The position numbers and the translations under genes are program-made. From Balanoglossus misakiensis (Eukaryota; Hemichordata), in assembly GCA_040954595.2 (NCBI GenBank), contig CM082594.2, positions 9,858,001 to 9,922,000 on the forward strand: a stretch of 64,000 nt of DNA. Reading direction: 5' to 3'. The notes under the pieces are model-generated. The model was not told the origin of the DNA, did not search any database, and worked only from the letters and a program-made list of their open reading frames with translations. Below, in pieces: positions 50,170 through 62,293 of this stretch (position 1 is its first letter; each line of letters starts with the position of its first letter).

Positions 50170-53100
50170 TATTCAAGTTCATTTCCACAATGCTTGAGGG
50201 CAGATCTGTTCAACATGCTGCAAGTCATGTGTTGTGGGAATGAGTTTGATAATGACGTGCTGCTAGGCAGTGTGTACAAATAGAAAGGTTGTGAATATTT
50301 CATGGAGGAAAGAATCTTGTTACTGCAGTCAAATTAGCGGAATTCAAGATACGTGTCGTTTAAACCGTATTTCCTTTGTTGTGACTCGGCTGTTTAATTG
50401 TAGGAAGCGCATGCAGGCAAGACTTAATAGCTATATCCAATCATGGCTGCAGTCATTAATGTAGGGTTGGGCTCCGCCAGCATAATGGAAGCTATACAAG
50501 AGACCAGTAAACAAAAAATCTGGCTTCCTTGCAACGCAGAGAAGAATTCTTCAACTAATTGCCAGGATATGATACCACACATCTGAGAAGCCATTATGGC
50601 GCACTTTAAGTCATGTGTTCTACATGCCTGCGTTTGTCACTTATCACAGATACTACTGCTGTCTAAACATCTTCATTTTATGGAGTATAAATTATTGCTC
50701 TAACTCAAGGACCATGAATGAGTGGTTGGCTAAAAAGTTTTTCCCCGTTAATGGTCAATGACCAGAGTCATTTGTACCTTAATGGCCACGGCTGGCCAAT
50801 TTGAAGTGGTCAGTTTGACCCACTTTCTTTTTAAACGAAAACAGCAAATTAAATTCCAGGATGGGTAGTTGTAGATTTTCAAAACTCCTTGTAATCGTAA
50901 TTGTAGCTTAGTTAGTTTGAATCTGTTGTCTAAGACCTGTAGAATAATTGGAAGCCTCTTGTAAAGGGAATTATGGGTACTCTGTTTATGTGACCAAACA
51001 ACATGCTTCTCTGGAAGGTTTGAATGTAAAATACACATTGTATCGGGTGGTTTGATTCATTTATTGATTAGGAGCTTTGTAAAGTGATAACCTTTGTATA
51101 TTTGTTACATTGCCTCAATTTCTACCATGTATCGATTCGAGCGACATGCACAGTCGTTCTCTCCCCGTATTGCTATCGAACATTGAAATCTGGCAGACCT
51201 GTTTAAGAGCTACATCATAGAGTCACTTCTTTGGGCTGTCTCACTGTGCAGACTGTAGCTTTTATTGATGGATGCACTATCGATTTTAAGAATGTGTATA
51301 CCACAGCTGTAGCTTTCAAGTTTTCGAGTTTTGCATCATCCGGTGAAAAAGGAATAGATGCCACTTCAGGGAAGGACTCTTCGAAGTTGAAGAGTCTGAT
51401 GTATTCTGAAGTACTGTATTTATTTCTGAAAAACATTCTATGTTTCACCCTTCACCTTTCATGGAGAAAGTTTCAGTAGTGCAATTGGCAAAATTTCATT
51501 GGTTGGTCGGCAAAGTATATTGTAATCAATGCAAATTTATGTACATAAATTATTAACTCGCCCCATCTTGCGGTTGCTATTTGGAGAGTACCTTGATTAG
51601 CCGACATGATCAGAAAACCACTATCCTTTCACAGGAACTTCATTGTGATTTCATTAGGCAAAAGCATCATCTGAAAACCATGGATGCTAAACAGGAACTT
51701 GCCACTTCAACACTCAAATGCCGTGGTTTAATCTAACATGGGGGTAAACTTTGAAACGTGTATGTCAAATTTAAACCAACTCTGACGTTGTTCCCAGTGA
51801 GTGATTCTAGTTAATTTTCACATACTGCTTCTGTTGTTACCATTAACCTTTCATTACCTGAGTATGTGTGAAGAATGAAATATTTAAATTTTGATTCAAT
51901 TAGATTTTGCTGCAACATTTTTGAGTTCGAAGCCAGAATATACATAGCAGAGATACAGTACATGGGATTAAGATAAAAAGTTTCCAGTCAAATCTCTTCC
52001 CCAGTTCGCAAAGCAAAAGAATAAAAAGACCGAACAAGCAACAGCTAGCATCCCTGTGAAGTATAAGACGCCAAAAGACAGATGTTTGGTAATTGTCATT
52101 GCTATTTTATCTAAACTGGATTTGACAAAAACTGTACTGAATTATTCATCCTACACATGTTGCTTAATGAAGTGTGCTCTGAATATTCATGGACACAGGA
52201 TTAAGAGCTTCTGATGCTCTCTGCTTTCACTCACTAAGCCAGGAAATTCTTATAAGATGAAATTAAGAGTCAGAGTTCAGAGATTAATTAAACCGGTGAA
52301 ATGCAGTCATTGTTCTAAAGTACAACTGATGAAAAACAGTCGCTGATTTGAAGTGCCCAAATAGATACATTGTCAAGAGCCCCTCTAGAGAAAATAGAAA
52401 TCCTAGTTTGCCTAATTTGAATTCTGACAAAATTTACATTATAAAATTTGTTTTATCAAATGACATCATCAACATTACTAATGCTATAAAAATCTCTCTT
52501 CTTCAGATTTCTCATTTCCTTTCTCCCCTAAACCTTATTTTTCCCTCCAAGCAATGAAGTATAAATTCATTTTATATAAACGGACTGTCAAAAAAATCTC
52601 CAAACATATCAGTCCCTTGTGACACAACTCAATTTCCTTGCATGTAATATAGTTACTCCTTCAACAGATTATCGCTAAAGCCAGCATTTCAATGAAGCGT
52701 GCACGCATGCTGAGTTGAAATATTACTTTATTGATGTTTATTTACTTGACTTTTACAACTACCTTGTATCACCTCATTTTTTTTATTCTGTTAACTTTAT
52801 TTTCTGTCGTTTCCAGCTATATTCCCATTTTGCTATATTTTCCTTCAACTACAGTTTTAGACCCTAAATCAAAGAGAGATTTTTTTTCAGTTTTGAAATA
52901 AACAATCACATTTCATGATTAATTAACCAACAACACCTGTAAATCATTGATGAATGTCAAAACCAAATTCAAGTCTGAACATCCTGGTTGCTAGGCTCGG
53001 TTTATCATTGCCCTGAGGGGTCTCATCTCGATGTTCGCTGGCAGCTTTTAGGCAATCACTCAAAGTTACATTTTCATCTTCTGTACATGTTCACCGTGTT

Positions 53101-53576
53101 TTCTACGGGATTATTACAGCTGTCGGTTCGTATGCGATAAAAACTGAATTATTGCCGCCTGCACTCACGGGGACTGATACACGGGACCAAAGCTTATACA
53201 CCACACTCCACTAATCCTTTCAATCTGTGAAAAGTCAGGTCTCAACAAACAAATGAGACGTCAAAATATTTGCAAAGTGGCCCAGCTTTCCTTTCTCTTC
53301 TCTTTACTATACTTTTTTTGCATATTTCCAGTCAATAAAGCTAGTCTTTTCCCCTAAAAATATTGTAAAAATTCACAAAGATCACTATCAAACACCAAAC
53401 ACAAGTGACATATTCAAATGCGGAAATTATTCATGCAACTAGGTGACAACATTGTATTTTCCAAATGTTACTAGGAAACTAATTGTGATGACAATTCATC
53501 AAAATTTCTCAAAATTAAGAATTTTGATTTCCTTGGTTCTGCAGTTATTATCCATTAAAAATAGGCAAATGGAACT
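50170..53576. other. Non-coding stretch
   Basis: Short frames on both strands overlap, for example 51215-51448 (minus) and 51231-51479 (plus). No repeats longer than a few units, no RNA genes and no mobile element were recognised. Confidence 0.5.
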
Positions 53577-53590
53577 GTTACTATGGTAAC
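53577..53590. promoter_or_regulatory. X-box-like motif GTTACTATGGTAAC
   Basis: Perfect GTTAC/GTAAC arms flank a four-base centre, TATG. It is a good RFX-type inverted repeat. Confidence 0.35.
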
Positions 53591-53718
53591 ATTTGCATGA
53601 TTACAAGCAGCAGTTAAAAGCACCCACTGATGTCTGTTCACTGAATATTGCCATTTCTTATTCTAAAATTATGAAAAAAAAATGTTGGTAATTTAATGTA
53701 AATCAAATATATATTTAG

Positions 53719-53931
53719 AACAACACAGACAGTGGCAGTGAAATTCATGTAAGAATGGTGAGTGATTCAGACTATGCTAGAACTCAGGTCATTAACTGTA
53801 TCAATCAAAGGTGTAAGCTGGCACCAACAGACCAGCCATGGCATGAGGAATGGCAGAATGACAAAGGAGAAAAAGTTAATATCTGCCGGCTGAAGTGCTT
53901 TGTTTTAGTAATGACCCTACTTTCACCCTAG
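53719..53931 (+). other. Open stretch after an acceptor-like site, possible small exon
   Basis: After TATATATTTAG (AG at 53717-53718) a frame opens at once and runs 70 codons to TAG at 53929. It begins NNTDSGSEIHVRM, where a donor-like GTGAGTGAT at 53758 could end a 39-base exon. Beyond that it reads on through a hydrophilic stretch with QPWHEEWQ near 53836. No family is recognised. Stop-free runs of this length are expected many times by chance in 64 kb, so only the splice-site fit and composition make it worth listing. Confidence 0.12.
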
Positions 53932-54159
53932 CCCTGCAGTTATACAACATGAGAACACCCAGTCATTTGTCTAAGCGGACTAACCCGTACCACATTCTCA
54001 GCAAAAACAAATATTTGCTTTTACTTTGACTGGGAATACTCCTCCACAAAGGGATCACCTCAAAAGTTCACAATTATAGGTCTTTCAGATACCGACAAAA
54101 GTTGGGGTGAAAATGTCACTTTCCACAGAATCACTGAATGGAAAAAAAAGTGTAATTCT

Positions 54160-54257
54160 GGAGAACAGTTCTTTGATATGATATGGCGTTTTTTATTTAG
54201 AAATTCAGTCTTAAAAGATTTAATTTAATTTTAATTAATTTAATTTAATTTAAGCTG
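54160..54257. repeat. (TTTAA)n-type A+T-rich simple repeat
   Basis: The core 54219-54254 is a run of TTTAA/TTAA pentamers, including TAATTTAATTTAA. It is preceded by further A+T-only sequence. Low complexity, with no gene. Confidence 0.75.
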
Positions 54258-56270
54258 TTCAGTCTGCCATGTTTAGCAGCAGAATTGTGAAGACACTAAC
54301 TTGACAAAAAACAACTCATGGGAACGTCTGAAGAAACATAAAGTACAGGGAGGGAGTAGGTCATGAAGGGTTAAGCCAAGTAGTGTACTGTGGAACTTGA
54401 AGTGTCCTACTCTTGCATTGTGAAGAAACCTGCAGCTGTTGAAGAGAAGAAGCAAAACAGAGCTATTGATTAAACCAATACCGATTATCCATTTTATTGT
54501 GAAAGTCAACAAAGTTGTAAGTAGAGAAAACAGAATAACAGTTGAAAACAGATGCAAATCAAAAGCAAGTCTGCGTGCGAAAAAAGGAACTGTCTGAAAG
54601 TGCTGTACTGGGACTCGGCAATCAGTACGAACTAACCCATTTAATGACAGTTAAATTATAACCGAATATACCGAATCCAACGAAAGGAAGACTTTTTTTT
54701 TCACTTTACCAAATTGAATGTAACTGTTCAGAGTAGTGATCTATCCGTACAAAGATCAGTTACTTCCAGACGCTAATTGTGTTGGATATCTGGAATTTTG
54801 TTTACAGCAAACAAACCAACTTAAAAGACATTTTATAAAGTAATCACAGTATAATCTCTTAATGGAAAGTTCTATTCTGATACCAAACGCTGTGAGAGAA
54901 AAAAGGGGGGGAAAGGGACAGGAGGTTGTTGTACACACAACCCAAGCTTTGGTATGACGGAACAAACATAAAGGGAAAACTAGGACAATAGAAACACTTC
55001 GAAGAATGAAAAGATTATGGCAAATCCCTTGCAGCTAAGTTTGTTTCCATTGGCTCTTGACATCTGCATCTGCTAAAGCTCTGTACATGTCCCCCTGAGA
55101 ACTCCAGAGTTGGCTTGTACATGGCCGGCAGCATTAGGGGAGAACCATTTGATTTCTGCATGGGGGTAAAAGTGACTGAAATTTTTTTCTCTGACATGGC
55201 CAATTTCTCTTCCACCTCTCCCCTAGAAATTATATGGTTCTTCCCTTATAGCTGTGGTTAGGCAGCTACCAGTGCTAAACACTTCTTATCTATGTATGCT
55301 CTTGGATATATCTCAATTTTGAAGCAATTTTTTACCTTCTTCTGTATTCTCAACGATTATTTGCCATGGAGGTGTTTCCATTGCTGTAAAAAGTAAAAGT
55401 AGATTATCTGAAACGCGAGTGTACAAGAGTACCATGGTTACAGCCATAAAGTCAATACACATTTGATCTGGGGGCATTGTACTGCAAAGCACCCTGAGTG
55501 CAATGTTTTTCAGAACTCTAACTCATGTTGTTTTGTACAGGGGGAAAAACAAGAATTATGTAGTGATCTAAAAATGCAGTTGTCTCAACTCTTCTGTCAG
55601 ACTATATGATCATTGCCAGTCACAATATTTGCAATGCTAATTTGCTTTATTAAAAGTTTATAAAATTGCAAACATTCCTTTCAGAAATATTTTAGGGATA
55701 AATTTGGTTGATATGAAAAATTAAGACATCTAAATAGATGTTCTTCCATTGAAATAAGCTTCAGTTTGGTATTATCCTTGCAAACAATCCCTTCCTTAGA
55801 AATATTTTTCCGAGGGAAATGGGTTCTGTTTCGAACTTGAAAATAGCAGATGCTCCAATGTTACTGAAGACAATGGAAGGGCATTGAACTAATCAGACAG
55901 AACTAAATGGTCAAGGTTATTGCCCTGGAGTCACTGTAAGATTTCAAATTGGCAATGATATCAGCTGGGATGATAGGATTGGAAATTTATACTGATCCAT
56001 GTTAGGGATCACGGTGTCATTTGCAGGCTTCAATCTCCATAGACCTGAGCTCCATGGATGAATTTTAGGCTTGTCAGAAATTTCTTTTTAGAAGTTTTAA
56101 TTATTGTATCATTTGACAACTATTATTTCTTTTTATTCAATGAATAAAGAGGGGCTTTGACTTTGTGTTGAATGAAACAAAATGAATAATTACAATAAAA
56201 TTATTAACTTCTGAAATGTATATGGTATCCTAAATAACAATAGAAATATATAATGGGTAATTATACTTAC
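54258..56270. other. Non-coding stretch
   Basis: Minus-strand frames at 54273-54557, 54756-54965 and 55015-55215 are not recognised. The last one (about 66 codons) has balanced composition but no splice-site or motif support. A CCATGGTTAC X-box half lies at 55432-55441. Confidence 0.45.
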
Positions 56271-56329
56271 AAGCTTGGACTGGTATACATTTGTCCCAGG
56301 TCACCTGTTTCTCCATTCAAGGTTAAAAT
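56271..56329 (-). other. Candidate 59-base coding exon
   Basis: Read on the minus strand, an acceptor TAATTACTTTTAG precedes 59 bases that end at the strong donor GTAAGTATAA. Only one frame is open. It is closed by a stop immediately before the acceptor and immediately after the donor, so it fits the splice sites exactly. The peptide begins ILTLNGETG and ends GQMYTSPSL. YTSPSL also occurs in class IIa histone deacetylases, but six residues are far too few for a call, and I found no companion exon. The frame would leave the exon after two bases of a codon. Confidence 0.2.
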
Positions 56330-59300
56330 CTAAAAGTAATTACGGGTTTGAGATGAAAGATGAGTTTGAGAGATTGTTGGTCGTCATGGAGAAGTGATGG
56401 TTGTCAAGGAGGGGAATGAAATCCGTGTTTTGTGTTGTAGCCAGTATAGCTTGCGAGCACTTAGCATCAATTCTCTGTTTAATGTACATGCCCATGGCGA
56501 CTTTTACCATTAGAATGCCAAATCTCTTGTCATATATCTATACTGTCTTGATATTAAAAGGAAACTGTGTTTGCTTTCATACTAGAATGCATCATCCTTC
56601 TTGTCGCGAAATACAGGTGTTTTTACATCGACCCTTCAATATTCCTTTTCAGAGCTCACTGTATATTACAAGTCCTAATTTCCTAATTCCAAAAAGTGTT
56701 GTAGACATATTTTATCAAGTACCGGTATATACACTCAAATTCTGAACATGATGATGATTTCAGACATGCAATTTTGGACGCTGGAAAAAAAATTCAATTT
56801 TCCACGATTCGTTCAATATTGACCGACTGTCTGCCCTACTCTGTCATCGGAACTATTACAAGGCATTAAAATTCAGTCAGTGTTGAATGACGTCACCCTC
56901 GAGTTCTTCGTACTTTGAAATATTTGGATCGTCAGAGTTGGAGACACATGCTAGCCAGAGATTGGGGGATCAGACATCATTCATCATATTAATGCTTTAT
57001 TTCCATTCTTATCTCATTGAGTCACTTGTTCCTCCAACACCACATTGTCAACTTTGGCGACTTTTATCATTCCCGTTTCATCCTTAAATACACAGTCAGT
57101 TTTGCCGAGTGATTATTAATATCCACCTCAAGAGTTTCTGAGCAAACTTCGATCTCCGTGAGGACATTTTTATCCATCTACAGGGAATACAGAAACACAG
57201 TCAAGACAATGACTCAAGGTGTAATGTCTTTTTGGGTACCGTATCTTGTGACACCTTAACACAACTGATGACAACAGATTGTAATTTTTGAATAACAAAC
57301 GCGGTGATCTGTCACTGTTTTTGTCAAAACTTTAACTCATTTCTTGAAGCTCTTCACATGACGTTATCTGCTGGAATAATTAACTTGAAGTCTGTGATTT
57401 TGGGAGAGGAGTCCAGGTCAGCATGCATAGAAAAATGGAACCCACATCACAAATGCATGGCCTTAAAAATTTAATGTTGTAATTTAGATACAGATACTAG
57501 TGGAGCTGTCTGTCCTGGGGCCGTCACTTGTCTCTGACAGTATCCAGTTTCTACATTGCCCAAGAGATTCATTATTTCTTCCAACAACCTCAAAATGAAA
57601 TTTTGAAAACATTTTCTGGGGTCTCGACCATAGAAACAATTTGTCTGTTACACGTATAATTAGTTTGTTTTTGTTTTTGGTCTTTTGGGGCTCAGCACTT
57701 CATAAGAATATTGTTACATCTGTTCAAGCAGTGATTTCTCGGTAAGAATTCTGGGTAATTTGAGCTGTGGCTTATGATAATCTTTTATAAAGATTTTATC
57801 AACCAAAATATGAACCTAAATCTGGCTTATAACAGATACACCGGTAAATATGCCACACAAAAGTGTTGCCAGGGTAACATATACCAGAATAGGTAAATCA
57901 GAGACAAACACTGATTTCTGAAGTTGTCATTTCTGGGAATGTAAACCTTGATGAGAATAGCCACGGAAATGACAATGCAGAAAACAATAGGACAGAAGCT
58001 GGTACACTACCCAGTAGTCACATGAGAGATTATCCTAGGTTCTCGATTTATTGTAATATATAACTGCAGGTGCCTTCGGGGGAGCCAACATCCAAAGTTT
58101 GCTGTTGGCTGTGAGTGAAATCCCAACGGAAAGTGTGGGTAATGGTATATTAGTCTGAATAGTTTGAATGAAATAATTGAAGGGGATACAATATTCCAAC
58201 ACCGGCTCTTCAATTCAGCAGTGTTCCACCCTCATCAGTATAAGGGGGAGACCTCTATTTATTCGGGGTTAGGCTTTGGCGTAATTGAGTTGTCTATAAG
58301 CATCATAAGATGGCAGGCTGCCATGATGTAATCAGGCAGATTGATGTAGGTAGGAACCAGGGCTGTAACTTTTGATTTTTCTACTCCTTGAACCATGTGT
58401 CACTACTTTTTTTACATTCAAAGTTACTTTGATATACACCATAACATGTATTGTCAGCAGATCGCCCTGAAACAATTCCTGAAACAATGGCGTGATTATA
58501 AACAGAAAAGTTGCACATATGCAGTGTGCATTGTACTGTGGCCCAGTGATAATCGTTCAGCTATAAAAACGTCTCTACAATATGTGCATATGATTATGAA
58601 TTCATTTGTTCTCTCAATGAATCACCAAAATATCTCTCCCAGTTGTCGGAGAATTGATCTCTACTGGTTTGAAAAATGAGAACCTTTTGTCATTGACGAC
58701 TAGTAAGACAAACACTACTTAAATCTGATTGGTTGACCTGATTTGCATGCAAAGAGAGTACTCCATTGATCTTCACTGCTATTGGTTTTCGTTCTCCCGT
58801 TCAAATGACAGAAAGAAAATTATAGTTCCTTATTAATTTTTGTGTCATTTAATAAAATACTTGGTGACAATTCACAAAGAGTTGTAAAAAAAGTTGTTTT
58901 GGTCCAAAATGGGAATAGGTTCTGAAACAGTTTAAAGAACCTTGTGGGAGAATAAAACGGTGTGTCTGGCGGATGGTACGTGAACAGAATAAATAATAAA
59001 TCTTGCATTTTGATTAGTTTTGACTGGTGCACTATTTCTGAATTCTATCATAGTGTGTGCGTCGGGTCTAGATCTTTAACTCTGGTCATAAATTAAGATG
59101 CAGACATTGTTCAAGACAGGATTCATTACATTTATCGTTAAAAGAACAATGAGAATGTGAAAACGGTGCAATCAAGACTGCATGCACTCAGACAAAGGCA
59201 ATTATGGTTTATATAGAGAGAGCCTGCACCCTATAAAGATCGCCTGAAACTGTTTTCAAAATTCCACATATATGTTTGTAACAATCAGAAAGATATAATT

Positions 59301-59970
59301 TATTTTTTAGAAAAATTGACATCCATGTTTCCTCAACTTTGGAATCAAACAGACAATGTTAGTCAAGACCAGTTTATTTTTCATTTTTAAACGACATTTG
59401 TTCAAAACTGTTTGGCAGGCACAAAATGGCTGAGAAACTCGGGTTTTTGAAGAGTATTTGTGAACAAGACCAGGTTGCTGTAAATTGACAGAATTAGATT
59501 TGTTCAGATTTGGAATTTGATCATGTTCAGTCATTTTAGTGGTCAGTAAATGGATAATTACAAAATACTCACTCTGGAAAATTGGGTCCTGATAGAAATT
59601 TGAGCTGGCATTATTAATTTTGCCCCATCAGCATAATTGCAAGAATGCTGTATTTTTCTAATTTTAGTATTATTTTGATAATGAGATCACTAAATGAAAT
59701 CTGAAACCTCTGGGGTCGTGCCTGCAGCCAAAAGAACAATTTTTAGATTAAAACAGGAACAGAATATAAGTTGCTCGTTGGAAAAAGTCGTGGAAAAACA
59801 ATGAAGGATGATGAAAATCAATAAAAGCAAACATTTTGACCAAAGCATTACATTTTTCAACAAAAAAAGATCAATTTTTGCGGTGAATTGTATTGTGAAG
59901 TGTTGGCAGATGGTTGCATTGATCTCATCAGATAACTGCATACCATTGTCAATTACTGCATTGTGATGAC
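56330..59970. other. Non-coding stretch
   Basis: No gene was recognised. The frame at 56401-56745 (114 codons) has no motif. An X-box-like GTTGCCAGGGTAAC lies at 57865-57878. TTTGCATGCAAA (octamer palindrome) lies at 58742-58753. Confidence 0.45.
57865..57878. promoter_or_regulatory. X-box-like (RFX-type) motif
   Basis: GTTGCCAGGGTAAC has a perfect left half-site and a right half differing by one base from the GYAAC type. It is a strong RFX-type match in this window. Confidence 0.35.
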
Positions 59971-59974
59971 TGGC

Positions 59975-60526
59975 CTAAGGGGTCTGACCAACTGGTGTAG
60001 AAAGCGTGACTAATACAGTCAACCCACAGGATGACTGACCCTGACTTTGACCGAAACAAAAACAGAACAATGTCTCTTTTGTCGACAAATTATACACAGT
60101 CTTACCACGCACATTGCTCCAATTTTGTAATGAAATTTCAAATATTTCAAGACCACTGGATCTCTTCATTCCATCAAATTTTCTCACTATTTGGACAAAA
60201 ATTCTAATTGAACCAAGAAACCTGGAGGCGAATTGATTTTCAACACTGTAGTTAGATAATTGATGACCGTATTGGAGAATGCATGTTGAAGACAAAGATA
60301 TGTATTTTCTTTCCAGAAACTTGTGACTTTTTACACCTTGGAAATTTGCAATCGAAAAAGTGAAAGTCTGCGATTTTACCTTCGGATTAAATTTCTTCGA
60401 TAAATGGCGCATTTGTGCAGAGATTCGGTCATTTGACTTGCAAATGACAATCAAATATTTGCTCTGTAGTTTGCATCTGTTTAAACATTTTGTTTCATTT
60501 ACTTTAAACTTTACTCCATAATTCAT
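59975..60526 (-). other. Longest ATG-to-stop frame (183 codons), function unknown
   Basis: The frame starts at a true ATG with A at -3 and reaches a TAG. The predicted protein is basic, rich in serine, lysine and glutamine, with no signal peptide, membrane segment, zinc-binding pattern or repeat that I can see. It resembles no family known to me. Under a simple random model with A+T-rich stop frequencies, a frame this long is uncommon but not implausible in 64 kb. It could be an intronless species-specific gene, a fragment of an unrecognised repeat, or chance. Confidence 0.12.
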
Positions 60527-60779
60527 AGTGGCAGACAGTCAGTCGCACAAAGCCATATAAATTTCCATAAAAGTTCGTATTTTAAAAAAATGATATTTGT
60601 TTTTCATCCAAGTGAGGAGATTGAACAGATTCTGGCATGATTAACCAGTAATAAAAATTAATTTACGACTTAATCATAGTCGTGGATTCATCAACCTTGT
60701 TCATACCGCTCATGAGAGTCACTCACTTCAAATTTCCTTTGTCATAAAATCATATGGTCTATCTTTTGTGCAAGCGTGC

Positions 60780-60803
60780 CTGACCGCCCCCACCCCTACC
60801 CCC
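60780..60803. repeat. C-rich tract (CCCCC-CCCC-CCCCC)
   Basis: Three C runs separated by one or two bases. Low-complexity sequence; the fourth run needed for a classical four-stranded fold is missing. Confidence 0.6.
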
Positions 60804-61478
60804 AAAAATGGTTGATTCCAGTTACTCTCCACACATGATTACATTTTCTTTTGGAATCAAGCTCAGATTTCTTCAAGGAGACTTTAATCAGGCCAATTTT
60901 GCAATTTGAGAGTTTGAGTTCGTTTCAACAAACCAACAATTACATTATACTGAGAAGTTTTTTGTCTGAAACGTCAACTTTTGAACTGGATATCTCCCAC
61001 AGTGGAGCAAATATCAGACGCTGCAATCATTCATTCAAAGCCCCCATATCTGATTCCTTGGCAAAAAAAACATGGTTCTGGCATTTAATGGCACATTTAA
61101 GAGTCACCACTATGTCTAATACAGACAGAATCCGTGCTGTGAAAAATGTTCTAACATTCATTTTGAGGGGTGGGAGTATGGGGGTCGATCTGGCTAATGG
61201 CCCAAGATTGGAAGCAGATTGATGTACAATGCAAAGATGGAAATGTGCTGTATGTACCTAAACAAGTAGAAATGATGCACTGCAGCAGAGTATGGAATGG
61301 TGGTTTTCAGTGTACTGTACTCAGAATCTTCTGAGTGCGTGCGTGGATGTTGTTGCTAACACAAATCTACTTACACATGGAAGTAATGGCTACTTTATAA
61401 AAGGAAAAAATCTCTCTCATTTTTGGCTGCTTTAGATTATTTATTGCCGAAAAAAATTCTTCATTTACTCATTAAATT

Positions 61479-61610
61479 CGGGGGGAGGGGGGGTCTTTTC
61501 AAAATTGCCTTAAAATTAAGACTTTCAAAATGGCCGCCAAATTTGAGGTTCAAAATGGCCGCCTATATCTGTGCTTAGTCTATGGCATTCAAAATGGCCG
61601 CCAAATTTAG
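61479..61610. repeat. G-rich tract and three TTCAAAATGGCCGCC copies
   Basis: CGGGGGGAGGGGGGG (about 61479-61493) is followed by three copies of TTCAAAATGGCCGCC, at about 61524, 61550 and 61588. Two of them continue with AAATTTGAGG or AAATTTAGTG. Each contains the GCCATTTTG core in reverse orientation, a YY1-type word. The repeated 15-mer is direct and irregularly spaced, so it may be either a regulatory array or a dispersed-repeat remnant. Confidence 0.6.
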
Positions 61611-61699
61611 TGACTTTGACAATCTCTATGGTAAACATTATGGAGAAATTTTACTCATAGTTCAACCACACACACCTTCCATCCCACAAGATGTAGACA

Positions 61700-61770
61700 C
61701 AGAGTGAAAAACTCGCCAAAATGAATATTTGGTGTTTACCATTTATTCATTTTGGCGAGATTTTTACTCT
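61700..61770. repeat. Inverted repeat (26-base arms)
   Basis: AGAGTGAAAAACTCGCCAAAATGAAT (about 61701-61726) pairs with ATTCATTTTGGCGAGATTTTTACTCT (61745-61770) across an 18-base loop, with only a few mismatches. The inner 15 bases are perfect. A weaker second inverted pair, GATTCACTA (61801-61809) and TAGTGAATC (61841-61849), lies just downstream. The outer TTCAACCA/TGGTTGAA words (about 61661 and 61790) are also inverted. This looks like a small MITE-like fold-back. No target duplication was resolved. Confidence 0.65.
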
Positions 61771-62042
61771 CATATCCTACAAACATGATGGTTGAATGTT
61801 GATTCACTATATATCCACATGTGCATTAGCATAAACAGTGTAGTGAATCAAACATAATAAATGGGAAAAGAAGCGTGAGAGAGAGACTTTGTCCCTTTAA
61901 GTGATAGCCAAGTATGTTGCTATAGAGATGACTTTATTAAAACAAAGAACAAAGTAGTTCTCAATGCAATATTCATACTTGATTAAAGTGTAAAAATACT
62001 AGAAGTAATACAAACTTTTCTCAAAATTGGTTTGCATCTCAG

Positions 62043-62210
62043 GTAGACTTCTTTGCACCATAATGCTAATCAAACAGGAGCACAGTGTCCTTGACGCTAT
62101 TTTAAGAAGAAGGAAAAACCAAATCCTCAACATCAGTACAACAAAGGAAAATGATTGCGTTTGCGGGGGGAAAATATTGCATCTGTCTAGATTTGGTCTT
62201 TACATAGATG
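62043..62210 (+). other. Candidate exon between splice-like sites
   Basis: A weak acceptor TTTGCATCTCAG ends at 62042, and GATGG|GTAAGATCC gives a donor at 62211. One frame stays open across the 168 bases: RLLCTIMLIKQEHS, then RRRKNQ, later CVCGGK and RFGLYIDG. It ends in a stop just past the donor. No family is recognised and the acceptor is weak, so chance is the default explanation. Confidence 0.12.
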
Positions 62211-62241
62211 GGTAAGATCCTTTTAATGAGACATTATCACA

Positions 62242-62269
62242 CCCGCTCCTGACTCAAGCCAGGAGTGGG
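62242..62269. other. Short 10-bp stem-loop
   Basis: CCCGCTCCTG (62242-62251) pairs with CAGGAGTGGG (62260-62269) across the loop ACTCAAGC, with one G-U pair if transcribed. It is not the histone 3' stem-loop and is too short for a microRNA precursor. An X-box-like GTTACCATGACAAC follows at 62280-62293. Confidence 0.4.
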
Positions 62270-62279
62270 CCGAACAATG

Positions 62280-62293
62280 GTTACCATGACAAC
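62280..62293. promoter_or_regulatory. X-box-like (RFX-type) motif
   Basis: GTTACCATGACAAC has a perfect outer GTTACC...CAAC arrangement, with one mismatch in the right half. It lies 11 bases after a short stem-loop. Confidence 0.35.

Noticed and set aside
60780-60803. C-rich tract as a G-quadruplex on the minus strand
   Set aside because: Only three runs of three or more are present; a classical fold needs four.
62242-62269. Stem-loop as histone 3' end signal or bacterial terminator
   Set aside because: The sequence differs from the histone stem-loop, there is no T run after it, and the host is not bacterial.
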